DNA of 64,000 bases from the NCBI GenBank assembly GCA_018266055.1, contig JAFDYT010000006.1:347765-411764 (forward strand), in the 5' to 3' direction. Shown one piece after another: positions 56,737-64,000 of the stretch. Numbering within the stretch: position 1 is the stretch's first letter; each line of letters begins with the position of its first letter. The position numbers and the translations under genes are program-made. The DNA comes from Bacteroidota bacterium (lineage in GTDB: Bacteria > Bacteroidota > Bacteroidia > Cytophagales > Cyclobacteriaceae). The notes under the pieces are model-generated. The model saw only the letters and a list, made by a program, of their open reading frames with translations. It had not been told where the DNA came from and did not search any database.

Positions 56737-59700
56737 ATGTCGAACACTCTCGTTGAATATTCCAGAGCCGGTGATGTGTTTCACTACCGGTGGGCGGCAA
56801 GGCGCTGTCTTCAATTGGTCTATCCGCACGCCAAGGTTAAGAAAATTGTTATTGAAGGATCGGATGATCCAACCAAGGAAGGCGAATATGTAATTGATGT
56901 TACAGAATACTCTGGCGAGTCGGGCCAGGAGTGCATAGATTATTACCAACTCAAACACTCCACAGTTCAAATTCATATACCTTTTACGTTGAGTGATTTG
57001 CAAAGTACGGTAACCGGATTCGCTAAGCGGTATTCAGAATGGAAGGATAAAGATTCGCCCCAGATTGCATTTACGGTGATCACCAACCGAAAAGTTGCAG
57101 ATTCGTTCAGGGATGGTCTCAAGGCAATCGCGGATGGCAATCCCGCTGATGTGACCTTCAAATCAACAATTGAAAAATACACTGGTCTTAAAGACGATGA
57201 CCTCCGAGGGTTTTGCAAAGTGTTTTTCTTGGTAGACAGCGAAGGAGATTACGATGTTCAGCAGGAGGAATTAAAAAGTGAACTATCCAAACTTGTTGCA
57301 GATCCGGTCGACCAAATTCAGGTTCTTAATCTAGTTGGCATGATCCAGGAACGGGTGTTGCCTAATACACGGAACACCATTGTACGCGAAGACGTCTTGA
57401 AGCGTTTTGGGATAACATCAGAACGTCAGTTGTTCCCTGCACCGGCAGAACTGGAACCTGCCCCAAGTGTCATAGAGCTGTCTCAATACAAAACACTAAA
57501 AGAAAAGATTGACGCAGCCAGCACACCAGTAATTGTACACGCTGAAGGGGGTGTTGGCAAGAGCGTTTTTTGTCGACACCTGGTTAGCTCGCTACCCTCA
57601 GGTTCAATTGGAATTATATATGATTGCTTTGGTTCAGGGAAATATAGGAACCGCAGTGAACACAGACATTGTCATCGCCAGGCGTTAACGCAAATAGTCA
57701 ACGAACTCGCAGCAAAAGGTTTATGTAGTCCACTACTACTTTCCAATTCTTCTCGGGACCAAGACATTGTCAGGACATTTCTGGAACGTGTTGAAGCCGC
57801 AACTCAATCGTTGCGAAAAATTGTTGCTTCTGCTAAACTCTTTATCCTGCTCGATGCTGCCGACAACGCAGAAATGGCGGCTCTGGAATTCAATGACAAT
57901 TGCTTTGCTCATGAACTCATCCGTGAGCAAATGCCAACTGGATGCCAACTCGTTTTTCTTTGCAGGACAGAGCGGGTCCATTTATTACAGCCTTCGGGAA
58001 ACGTTCTCCAACTCCCGCTGAATCCTTTCTCCGAACCTGATACACTCCGAAACTTGAGTATTTGGTTTCCAATGGCAACAGAACACGATGGCCGCGAATT
58101 TCATCGACTCACAAATGCCAACCCTCGAGTTCAAGCAAATGCACTTAGTGCAAAGTATGAAACCATCCAGGCGTTGCTTGCATCTCTTGGACCTGGGGGT
58201 ATGTCGGTTGAAAAGCTGATCGAATCTCAATTGGACGCAGCTGTAAATAAGATTAAACACCACCTTTCAATTGAATATCAGCAGCAGATTACCTCTATAT
58301 GTCTTGGTTTAGCAATTCTCCCCCCTCACATTCCAATTTCGGTGTTGGCCCGCGCCTCACAAGTTGATGAATCAACCATTAAAAGTTTTGTATCAGACAT
58401 TGGAAGGTCTCTATGGATATTGGATTCGTCTGTTCAGTTTCGAGATGAGCCGACAGAGACGTGGTTCCGCAACAAATTCCTTGGGAAAAAAGCAGACTTT
58501 GTAACCTGTGTACAACTATTGGAGCCCCTGGCTAATGATAGCACTTACGTCTCCGAAATACTTCCCAATCTCTACCTACAGGCAGAACAATATGAAAAGC
58601 TAATTCAGGCTTCACTTGGTGATGACTTTTTACCTACTAATAATCCAATTGATGCACGTACAATTCGTGTATACAGACTTCAATTTGCTTTTAAGGCCGC
58701 TCTAAAGACAAAAAAGATTGCAGATGCAATCAAGGTAGCTATTAAAGCTGGTGAGGAAGTAGCCGGCAACCAACGTCAACTCGGGCTGCTTCAGGAGAAT
58801 ATCGATTTACTAGTAAAGCTCCAGAGCAAGGAGAAGGTCCAGGAACTTGCATTCAAGCAGCAATTAGGGGGGGCCTGGGATGGTTCAGAGAATATTTATA
58901 CTGCGTCTTTGCTTTCGGGAATAACCGAATATAAAGGCGAAGCAAGAGGGTACCTGCGTTCTGGTATGAATTGGCTTCGCATTTCCTTGGAGGAAAGTCG
59001 TAAACGTGGAAAGGAGGACCGACATTTTGAAGAAAGGATTACTGAACGCGACATTCTTGAGACAGCATATGCTATGCTGAACCTCGAGGGTGCTGATGCT
59101 TGTATCGAGTTCTTAAATCACCTGAATCCCCGATTTGTATTCGAGGTGTTACAACATCTCACAATCAGACTCATGGATGAAGGTCGATTTGATGAAATCG
59201 ACCAGCTGCTTTGCAAAGGACAGACAGAGGTGCATTATACTGTTGCCATTATAAGTAAACTGGCGACACTTGGGAAAATTCCGAACAGCACAATTGTGGC
59301 CCCCGCCTTGGACTTACTTTGCGACCCCGAAAGGAGAATTGAAATACCCGAAGTCTACCACTATGAACAGGGAATCCATGATGCCATCGCAACATTCGCG
59401 GACTGCTGCTTAGCTTTGCACTTATCATCAGAGAAAATACTGCAAGTATTAGAGCACTACATTCCGACAAGAGCAAGCAGAAGTGTAGGAAATGAAAGAT
59501 TTTCAAACGATCGCCCTATTTTCCTCAAGGCACTTGCGATTCGCATGACCCTATCGGGTCAGCCAGAGCCTAATCTGGAAGAAATCCTTCCACTTGAATA
59601 TTTAAAAGAAAAGAAGAGCTATGATGAGCAAAATGCGTTGACTGAGTTCAAGGAGGTTCTACTTGGTTTGCTCCCGTGGTATCTATTCCGTATACGGATT

Positions 59701-62700
59701 TTGGTGGGTGAAAAGGCTTCTCTCATGGATGCCGCCTATGAAGTTCAGCAAATTTCAAGTAAAGCGAGGGGGCAACGATATCGCAGTCACGATCAACAAC
59801 CTGGCGAGATCGCACTTGTTTGCTCTTCCATTGCCACACTATTGAAGGATTTCCCTCCTGAAGATATCCGAAAATTCTACGATTCATTTCTAAAACCAAA
59901 AGAGACCTTGAGCTTATGGGGAAGACTCAACTTGCTAAACGCTGCCGGACGCCTCGCACATTTAACATTGATACGACCAGAAATTGAGCAGGCAACGCAT
60001 GAAATTGTCAAGTCGGTAAAAGGAGATGGACCAGATGATATTGCTTCTAGGTACTTAGCACTGGCAAGGGCAGTATTAATCGTTGATACCAATGACGCAC
60101 GTTTCTACTTTGATAAGGCAATTGACGTAGCATCAAAATTTGGAGATGAGATCGTACAGCGATGGGAAGCTTTAGTTGGATTGGCAGAACAAGCCTCTAA
60201 CAAGACTGTAACCTCTAATGCCTTGGCATATCGTTTTATACGTTGCGCAGAAATTGTAGGCGACACAGTTGCCCGTGAGAAATACTGGAGCAGGTACGAT
60301 GCGATGCGTGTGTGTGCAAAAATGTCTCCTGGTATGGGTTTGTCAGCGGCTAGTCGCTGGCGAGACCGAGATATCGGAACATTTCAGTATGAACTTATGG
60401 CTGTGGTGAACCAGCTGCTTGACACGAATAAGATTGATTCATCGATTGCCTGGTCGATGAGTCATTTTTTTTCTCAGCAAATTGATGAGCGGTTTCTCAC
60501 GCGATGTCTTGTTAAAACAGATTTACAACCGCTAAGACGAGCAATCTTACAGGATTATGTTCGATTGAATAGAATCGATGGAGTTGAAATTAGTTATTGG
60601 AGCAAGATCGAATTAATAGCAAGCGCGTGGATTGACGATAAAAGTTGGATCAAGGATATGTTTTCATTCCTGGATGCAGTTCCGGATCAACCGGCCAGGG
60701 AAGAGCAGATCGAACCCAGTCGTGCAACAGATTCAACAGTTAAATGGGAGAATATCTTCAACGATGTCGACATGCTAACAACAGATGGTTTCGCTGAAAT
60801 TGTCAATCGCTATCTCAAGCAGAATGGTGAAGATCGCTATATGCGCGTACACGACTTGTTGATCGAGTGCATGAATCGATTAAATCCAGCCAAGCTTGAG
60901 GAATTTATTAACATCCTATTAGCCTCACCACAGGTCAACCAATATGAGATCCAAGGAGTGCTTGAATCTATTCCGTCAGAATGGAGGCAGAAAGTAAGTT
61001 TTCCATCAAAGTGGGACGCAATCATTCGTAAGGTAAGTGAACGTTACGCCTATCAGTTATCAAATAGTTACGGATTCGATTCGTTTGTTCGGGCGATCAA
61101 AGCAGACGAGAAACTGAAAACCATTATCATTGATGGAATTAATGCGGGACTTGTCAATACGAAAGATCTTGACAGTGGAGAAACGTTCTTTGCATATGCA
61201 AAATTATCTGCTCGTTGTGTCACGGAAGCGGAAGCAAGGCATTTATTGGATTATGCATTGCAGAGATTTGAGCTGCATATAGATTCAGACGTTGCGGACG
61301 GAGAATGGTCAGGCTGGCTTGAAGTACCGGAAAGCATCAACCATAATCTTGCCGGAGTAGTATGGTCTGCGCTGGGTTCACCTCGAGCAACTGAAAGATG
61401 GTGTGCTGCACATTGCATCCTTAAACTTGTCGAGTTCAATTGCTCATCTGTGATTCATGAAATAATGATTTGGGCTGATCATAACAAGGTCGATGCATTC
61501 GGCAGTCGCTTGTTCCCATTCTATAATCTACATGCCCTTCAGTATTTACTTATTGCACTTGCCAGAGCATCAAAAGATTATCCTGATAGATTGAATAAAT
61601 ACAATTCGTTGCTGAAGAAATTTGCTCTGGAGTCTGACCATATTCTTATACAGAAATTTGCAAGCGATACCTGTCTAAATATTGAGGCCAAATTGCCAGG
61701 AACATTTGATCCGCAAACAATAGATGGGCTCTCCAAAATAACAAAGAGCAAGTTTCCTATTATGGAAGAGAAGAAATATGATTTCAGAACGGATAGCTAT
61801 TGGCATGCAAACAGACTCATTGATGAAAATGTTGAATTTCACTTTGCCTGGGATTTCGACCGTTATTGGTATCAGCCATTAGGAGACGTATTTGGAATCT
61901 CTGAAAAACAGATTGAAGATCTGTCTGCAGTAGTCCTGGTTAAGGAATGGAAAAAAGATTACGATGGAAAACATGTGAGTGATCCCAGGGTTGGTATTTG
62001 GAATCGCTACAGTTCTGAACGCGAAACGTGGCACAATCACGGTAGCTATCCGAAGGTAGATGATCTGGATTTCTATCTGTCATATCATGCAATGCTGGTT
62101 GTCGCTGGTCGGTTACTCCAGAAGATGCCAGTACTCTCATCGTCTTATGGGGATGGAAATGCCTGGGAGAATTGGCTGTCAAGGCATTTATTGACTCGTA
62201 CTGATGGCAAGTGGTTGGCCGACCATAGAGATTCAGTTCCGGTTTTAAGGCCCACTTGGGTGTTTGCAGAACGGCAAGGATTTGATGAATGGAAATCCTC
62301 AATTACGGAAATGGACTTCATTAACTACTTGACATCAATTGAGAACAATCGATGGCTCACCGTAAAAGGAGGTTGGCATGAGAAGAAAAGTGAACGGATA
62401 GAGACAGTCTATATCTCATCAGCATGGGTTTCTAGGGAAGCATCAGATGCGCTCTTGCGTGCTTGGACGACTTCGAGCGATCCTCATGATTACAAGGTTC
62501 CGGATTATGGAGAGGAAGACATGGAGTTCGATTCCGGCATTTTCAATTTGTCTGGTTGGATCATCGACCCCAATAGTGAACACGAGCTCGATGAGTTTGA
62601 TCCTTTTGCTAACAAAGTAGAATATCCTTCCTACAAGATTGGGCAATCTATACTTGACTTGTTAACGGTCCGGGGTGACGCTGAGGGAAAGAAATGGTTT

Positions 62701-63000
62701 AATGAAAAGAATGAATGCATTGCGTCATGCGCATCATGGGTTTGCTCTCATTCGGACAGGGATGAAGAAGCCGATCAAGCGGGAATGAGGCTTACAGTTG
62801 ACTTGAAAACAGTACAGAGACTTTGTCAAGAACTGAATCAAGAGCTTATCATCAAAATTTCAATTACACGGAGGCTTTCCTACTCACATAGATCGCGACA
62901 GCAAGAGGAACGCGATATCGAGAATGAGCAACATCGAATTTTTATATTGAACGAACATGGAGAACTCAGAACAATTGGAAAAAATTATCGACCTGGGTAA
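56737..63000 (+). CDS. Avs-like STAND NTPase with N-terminal nuclease domain
   Basis: 2087 residues. Residues 1-200 resemble the Cap4/DUF4297 dsDNA-nuclease domain: AGDVFHYRWAARRCLQL, IEGSDD, VIDVTEY and YYQLKHS (acidic residues with QxK as in PDDEXK enzymes). A STAND/NACHT-type NTPase follows: Walker A HAEGGVGKSVFC (about 268-279), Walker B KLFILLDAADNAE (about 363-375), and a sensor-like CQLVFLCRTERV. From about 480 to the end is a very long helical-repeat region that would sense a phage protein. Length exceeds typical Avs proteins. The accessory gene overlaps its end by 44 bp. Confidence 0.8.
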   Translation: MSNTLVEYSRAGDVFHYRWAARRCLQLVYPHAKVKKIVIEGSDDPTKEGEYVIDVTEYSGESGQECIDYYQLKHSTVQIHIPFTLSDLQSTVTGFAKRYSEWKDKDSPQIAFTVITNRKVADSFRDGLKAIADGNPADVTFKSTIEKYTGLKDDDLRGFCKVFFLVDSEGDYDVQQEELKSELSKLVADPVDQIQVLNLVGMIQERVLPNTRNTIVREDVLKRFGITSERQLFPAPAELEPAPSVIELSQYKTLKEKIDAASTPVIVHAEGGVGKSVFCRHLVSSLPSGSIGIIYDCFGSGKYRNRSEHRHCHRQALTQIVNELAAKGLCSPLLLSNSSRDQDIVRTFLERVEAATQSLRKIVASAKLFILLDAADNAEMAALEFNDNCFAHELIREQMPTGCQLVFLCRTERVHLLQPSGNVLQLPLNPFSEPDTLRNLSIWFPMATEHDGREFHRLTNANPRVQANALSAKYETIQALLASLGPGGMSVEKLIESQLDAAVNKIKHHLSIEYQQQITSICLGLAILPPHIPISVLARASQVDESTIKSFVSDIGRSLWILDSSVQFRDEPTETWFRNKFLGKKADFVTCVQLLEPLANDSTYVSEILPNLYLQAEQYEKLIQASLGDDFLPTNNPIDARTIRVYRLQFAFKAALKTKKIADAIKVAIKAGEEVAGNQRQLGLLQENIDLLVKLQSKEKVQELAFKQQLGGAWDGSENIYTASLLSGITEYKGEARGYLRSGMNWLRISLEESRKRGKEDRHFEERITERDILETAYAMLNLEGADACIEFLNHLNPRFVFEVLQHLTIRLMDEGRFDEIDQLLCKGQTEVHYTVAIISKLATLGKIPNSTIVAPALDLLCDPERRIEIPEVYHYEQGIHDAIATFADCCLALHLSSEKILQVLEHYIPTRASRSVGNERFSNDRPIFLKALAIRMTLSGQPEPNLEEILPLEYLKEKKSYDEQNALTEFKEVLLGLLPWYLFRIRILVGEKASLMDAAYEVQQISSKARGQRYRSHDQQPGEIALVCSSIATLLKDFPPEDIRKFYDSFLKPKETLSLWGRLNLLNAAGRLAHLTLIRPEIEQATHEIVKSVKGDGPDDIASRYLALARAVLIVDTNDARFYFDKAIDVASKFGDEIVQRWEALVGLAEQASNKTVTSNALAYRFIRCAEIVGDTVAREKYWSRYDAMRVCAKMSPGMGLSAASRWRDRDIGTFQYELMAVVNQLLDTNKIDSSIAWSMSHFFSQQIDERFLTRCLVKTDLQPLRRAILQDYVRLNRIDGVEISYWSKIELIASAWIDDKSWIKDMFSFLDAVPDQPAREEQIEPSRATDSTVKWENIFNDVDMLTTDGFAEIVNRYLKQNGEDRYMRVHDLLIECMNRLNPAKLEEFINILLASPQVNQYEIQGVLESIPSEWRQKVSFPSKWDAIIRKVSERYAYQLSNSYGFDSFVRAIKADEKLKTIIIDGINAGLVNTKDLDSGETFFAYAKLSARCVTEAEARHLLDYALQRFELHIDSDVADGEWSGWLEVPESINHNLAGVVWSALGSPRATERWCAAHCILKLVEFNCSSVIHEIMIWADHNKVDAFGSRLFPFYNLHALQYLLIALARASKDYPDRLNKYNSLLKKFALESDHILIQKFASDTCLNIEAKLPGTFDPQTIDGLSKITKSKFPIMEEKKYDFRTDSYWHANRLIDENVEFHFAWDFDRYWYQPLGDVFGISEKQIEDLSAVVLVKEWKKDYDGKHVSDPRVGIWNRYSSERETWHNHGSYPKVDDLDFYLSYHAMLVVAGRLLQKMPVLSSSYGDGNAWENWLSRHLLTRTDGKWLADHRDSVPVLRPTWVFAERQGFDEWKSSITEMDFINYLTSIENNRWLTVKGGWHEKKSERIETVYISSAWVSREASDALLRAWTTSSDPHDYKVPDYGEEDMEFDSGIFNLSGWIIDPNSEHELDEFDPFANKVEYPSYKIGQSILDLLTVRGDAEGKKWFNEKNECIASCASWVCSHSDRDEEADQAGMRLTVDLKTVQRLCQELNQELIIKISITRRLSYSHRSRQQEERDIENEQHRIFILNEHGELRTIGKNYRPG

Positions 63001-63667
63001 AATGCTTGTGAAAGAGCTTGGCCTCGATCCAGGTGTTGATACGCTCGCTCGCTGGATGGCACATTATCTTGCTGAAAAGATTCAATCGGTTGAGAAATTA
63101 CCGGAAGGAGCCGAGAAAGCTGAAGCAGAGAAGGAATGCTGCGAGCTTATATTAAAAATCTGGGAACATCGCAATCATATGCCGCGTGGCAAAAGACCCT
63201 TTGAAAGTTTTGAGCCAATCTTGAACGTCCTAAAAAGTCTTGATCCAGACAACAGTGCTCCATTTCTACATCGGATATCGGAACACGAGCTGAAGGAGCT
63301 TGAAAACACTAATTCGAACTATAAGGATATTAAACTTTACATCGAAAGTGTCGTGGAGATTGAAAAGGTCGCGCGGGTGTGGATGGAAAGCCTTCTTAAT
63401 CAAGCTGCATTAAAAGTGAGCGATGAAAAGACGAAAGCATGGCTGCAAACTGCGTCTCGGGTATCACTGTCAGATGATATTCATTCTATAAAGATAGTTG
63501 TGAAGAATTTTAATCTCTTGGAAGATGACGATGACTCTTCTTCACAAAACAGCAGTCGCTTGGAAAAACGAATTCAGCAACTTGAGAAATTTGGTAAGCT
63601 AAACGAGTTTTTGCTGAAGACTTATCGAGATGAATTAGAGCGTACGCGCGAAGCTAAATCTGAATGA
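62957..63667 (+). CDS. Accessory protein of the Avs-like module, 236 residues
   Basis: Starts 44 bp inside the large gene (MENSEQLEKIIDLGKMLVKELGLDPGVDTLARWMAHYLAEKI). Helical throughout; ECCELILKIWEHRNHMPRGKRPFESFEPILNVLKSLDPD is the most distinctive block; a coiled coil lies at the end (RLEKRIQQLEKFGKLNEFLLKTY). No enzyme motif. Its coupling to the STAND gene suggests it forms a complex with it or regulates it. Confidence 0.75.
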   Translation: MENSEQLEKIIDLGKMLVKELGLDPGVDTLARWMAHYLAEKIQSVEKLPEGAEKAEAEKECCELILKIWEHRNHMPRGKRPFESFEPILNVLKSLDPDNSAPFLHRISEHELKELENTNSNYKDIKLYIESVVEIEKVARVWMESLLNQAALKVSDEKTKAWLQTASRVSLSDDIHSIKIVVKNFNLLEDDDDSSSQNSSRLEKRIQQLEKFGKLNEFLLKTYRDELERTREAKSE

Positions 63668-63750
63668 AACCAATGATTTGAGAGCTCAGCACATCCAAGA
63701 AATCTTATATTTATGAAAATCTTAGACACAATTTTCGGCACAAGGGAAAT

Positions 63751-63777
63751 AAAAAAAGTCCTGAAAATCAGGACTTT
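63751..63777 (-). terminator. Terminator supplied by the element to tRNA-Leu
   Basis: AAAGTCCTGA/TCAGGACTTT, 10-bp perfect stem, T-run on the minus strand, 13 bp beyond attR inside the element. It replaces the tRNA terminator displaced to 32938. Confidence 0.8.
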
Positions 63778-63789
63778 AGAGTTGAGATG

Positions 63790-63806
63790 AGTACCCGGGA
63801 CGGGAG
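63790..63806. other. attR, 17-bp tRNA-Leu 3' end
   Basis: AGTACCCGGGACGGGAG, identical to attL at 32969. Covers part of the T-stem, the 3' acceptor strand and discriminator of tRNA-Leu, so the tRNA stays intact after insertion. Confidence 0.88.
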
Positions 63807-63877
63807 TTGAACCCGTACAGCCTTTAAGGGCCACAGGATTTTAAGTCCTGCGTGTCTACCAATTCCACCACCCGGGC
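63792..63877 (-). tRNA. tRNA-Leu (TAA)
   Basis: Acceptor GCCCGGG/CCCGGGT (G1-T72 wobble), anticodon arm CAGGA-CTTAAAA-TCCTG (TAA), long variable arm GGCCCTTAAAGGCT-type, T-arm CGGG-TTCAACT-CCCG, discriminator A. An intact class II tRNA and the integration target of the element. Confidence 0.92.
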
Positions 63878-63913
63878 GGGTTTGTTTGTTATTCGCTGGC
63901 TTGGCGTTAAATA

Positions 63914-63943
63914 AAAAAGTGTGGGCTGAACCTCACACTTTTT
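63914..63943 (-). terminator. Terminator between the next tRNA and tRNA-Leu
   Basis: AAAAAGTGTG/CACACTTTTT, 10-bp stem, 10-nt loop, T-run on the minus strand. Confidence 0.75.
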
Positions 63944-63983
63944 ATTCCATTAACCATTAACAAATAACTATTAACGATTCTTG

Positions 63984-64000
63984 AGCGGGAAACGAGACTC
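63984..64000 (-). tRNA. 3' end of a tRNA cut by the window, probably tRNA-Gly
   Basis: On the minus strand the last bases read GAGTCTCGTTTCCCGCT: part of a T-arm, 3' acceptor strand TTCCCGC and discriminator T, which fits bacterial tRNA-Gly. The anticodon lies beyond the window. Confidence 0.6.

Noticed and set aside
32969-63806. Complete prophage or self-transmissible conjugative element
   Set aside because: No capsid, terminase or lysis genes and no type IV secretion genes were found; a relaxase and par genes indicate a mobilisable integrative element.
1-64000. CRISPR arrays, rRNA operons, complete insertion sequences
   Set aside because: I saw no regularly spaced repeats with spacers, no rRNA sequence and no transposase gene in the window.

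Overview
The window is chromosomal DNA of a Bacteroidetes bacterium, most likely order Cytophagales. The evidence is the TAnnTTTG-type promoters, a type IX secretion C-terminal sorting domain, a PorE-like TPR/propeller/OmpA lipoprotein, the two-gene membrane Fe-S oxidoreductase typical of the phylum, and the CoaX, ScpB, LemA and WYL families in their Bacteroidetes forms. All calls come from reading the sequence; no database search was run.

Region 1 (1-18.4 kb) is ordinary core genome: a secreted lamin-tail protein (cut by the window start), asd, a LemA protein, a TPR protein, an amidohydrolase, rluB-like, scpB, a DksA-like protein, an ECF sigma factor, coaX, a PorE-like lipoprotein and a pair of Fe-S oxidoreductase genes. 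Region 2 (18.4-25.7 kb) has tRNA-Phe with a small GIY-YIG nuclease gene caught between two 54-bp copies of the tRNA 3' end. It is followed by a dinB / 2H-phosphoesterase / dnaE translesion-type operon behind a 35-bp inverted repeat, and by a WYL regulator fused to a phytanoyl-CoA-dioxygenase-like domain.

Region 3 (25.7-32.4 kb) is the most unusual part: an RNA-repair island. Two near-identical 31-bp repeats, one upstream of the WYL gene and one at the far end, bracket a slipin gene, rtcB (RNA ligase), a CdiI-type immunity gene, an unknown basic protein and a crowd of odd tRNA-like genes. These include apparent circularly permuted tRNAs, a tRNA-like RNA with a 153-nt insert and a pseudoknot, a tRNA-His, and tRNA-like units in which one palindrome replaces different arms. 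Leader peptides and terminator hairpins precede parts of it. I read it as a WYL-controlled system that senses, repairs or decoys damage by tRNA-cleaving toxins.

Region 4 (32.97-63.8 kb) is an integrated mobile element in tRNA-Leu(TAA), with 17-bp att repeats and the tyrosine integrase next to the left one. It carries an excisionase-like HTH, iteron-like repeats, parA/parB, a MobV relaxase, surface/secreted protein genes, a double-glycine-leader peptide export cluster (precursor, membrane protein, thioredoxin-like protein with an A9 frameshift, C39 ABC exporter, LuxR response regulator), a PIN/ImmA-IrrE pair, a CoiA-like nuclease with a second long open frame inside it, and a 2087-residue Avs-like STAND NTPase with an accessory gene. 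The window ends at the start of a further tRNA (Gly-like).
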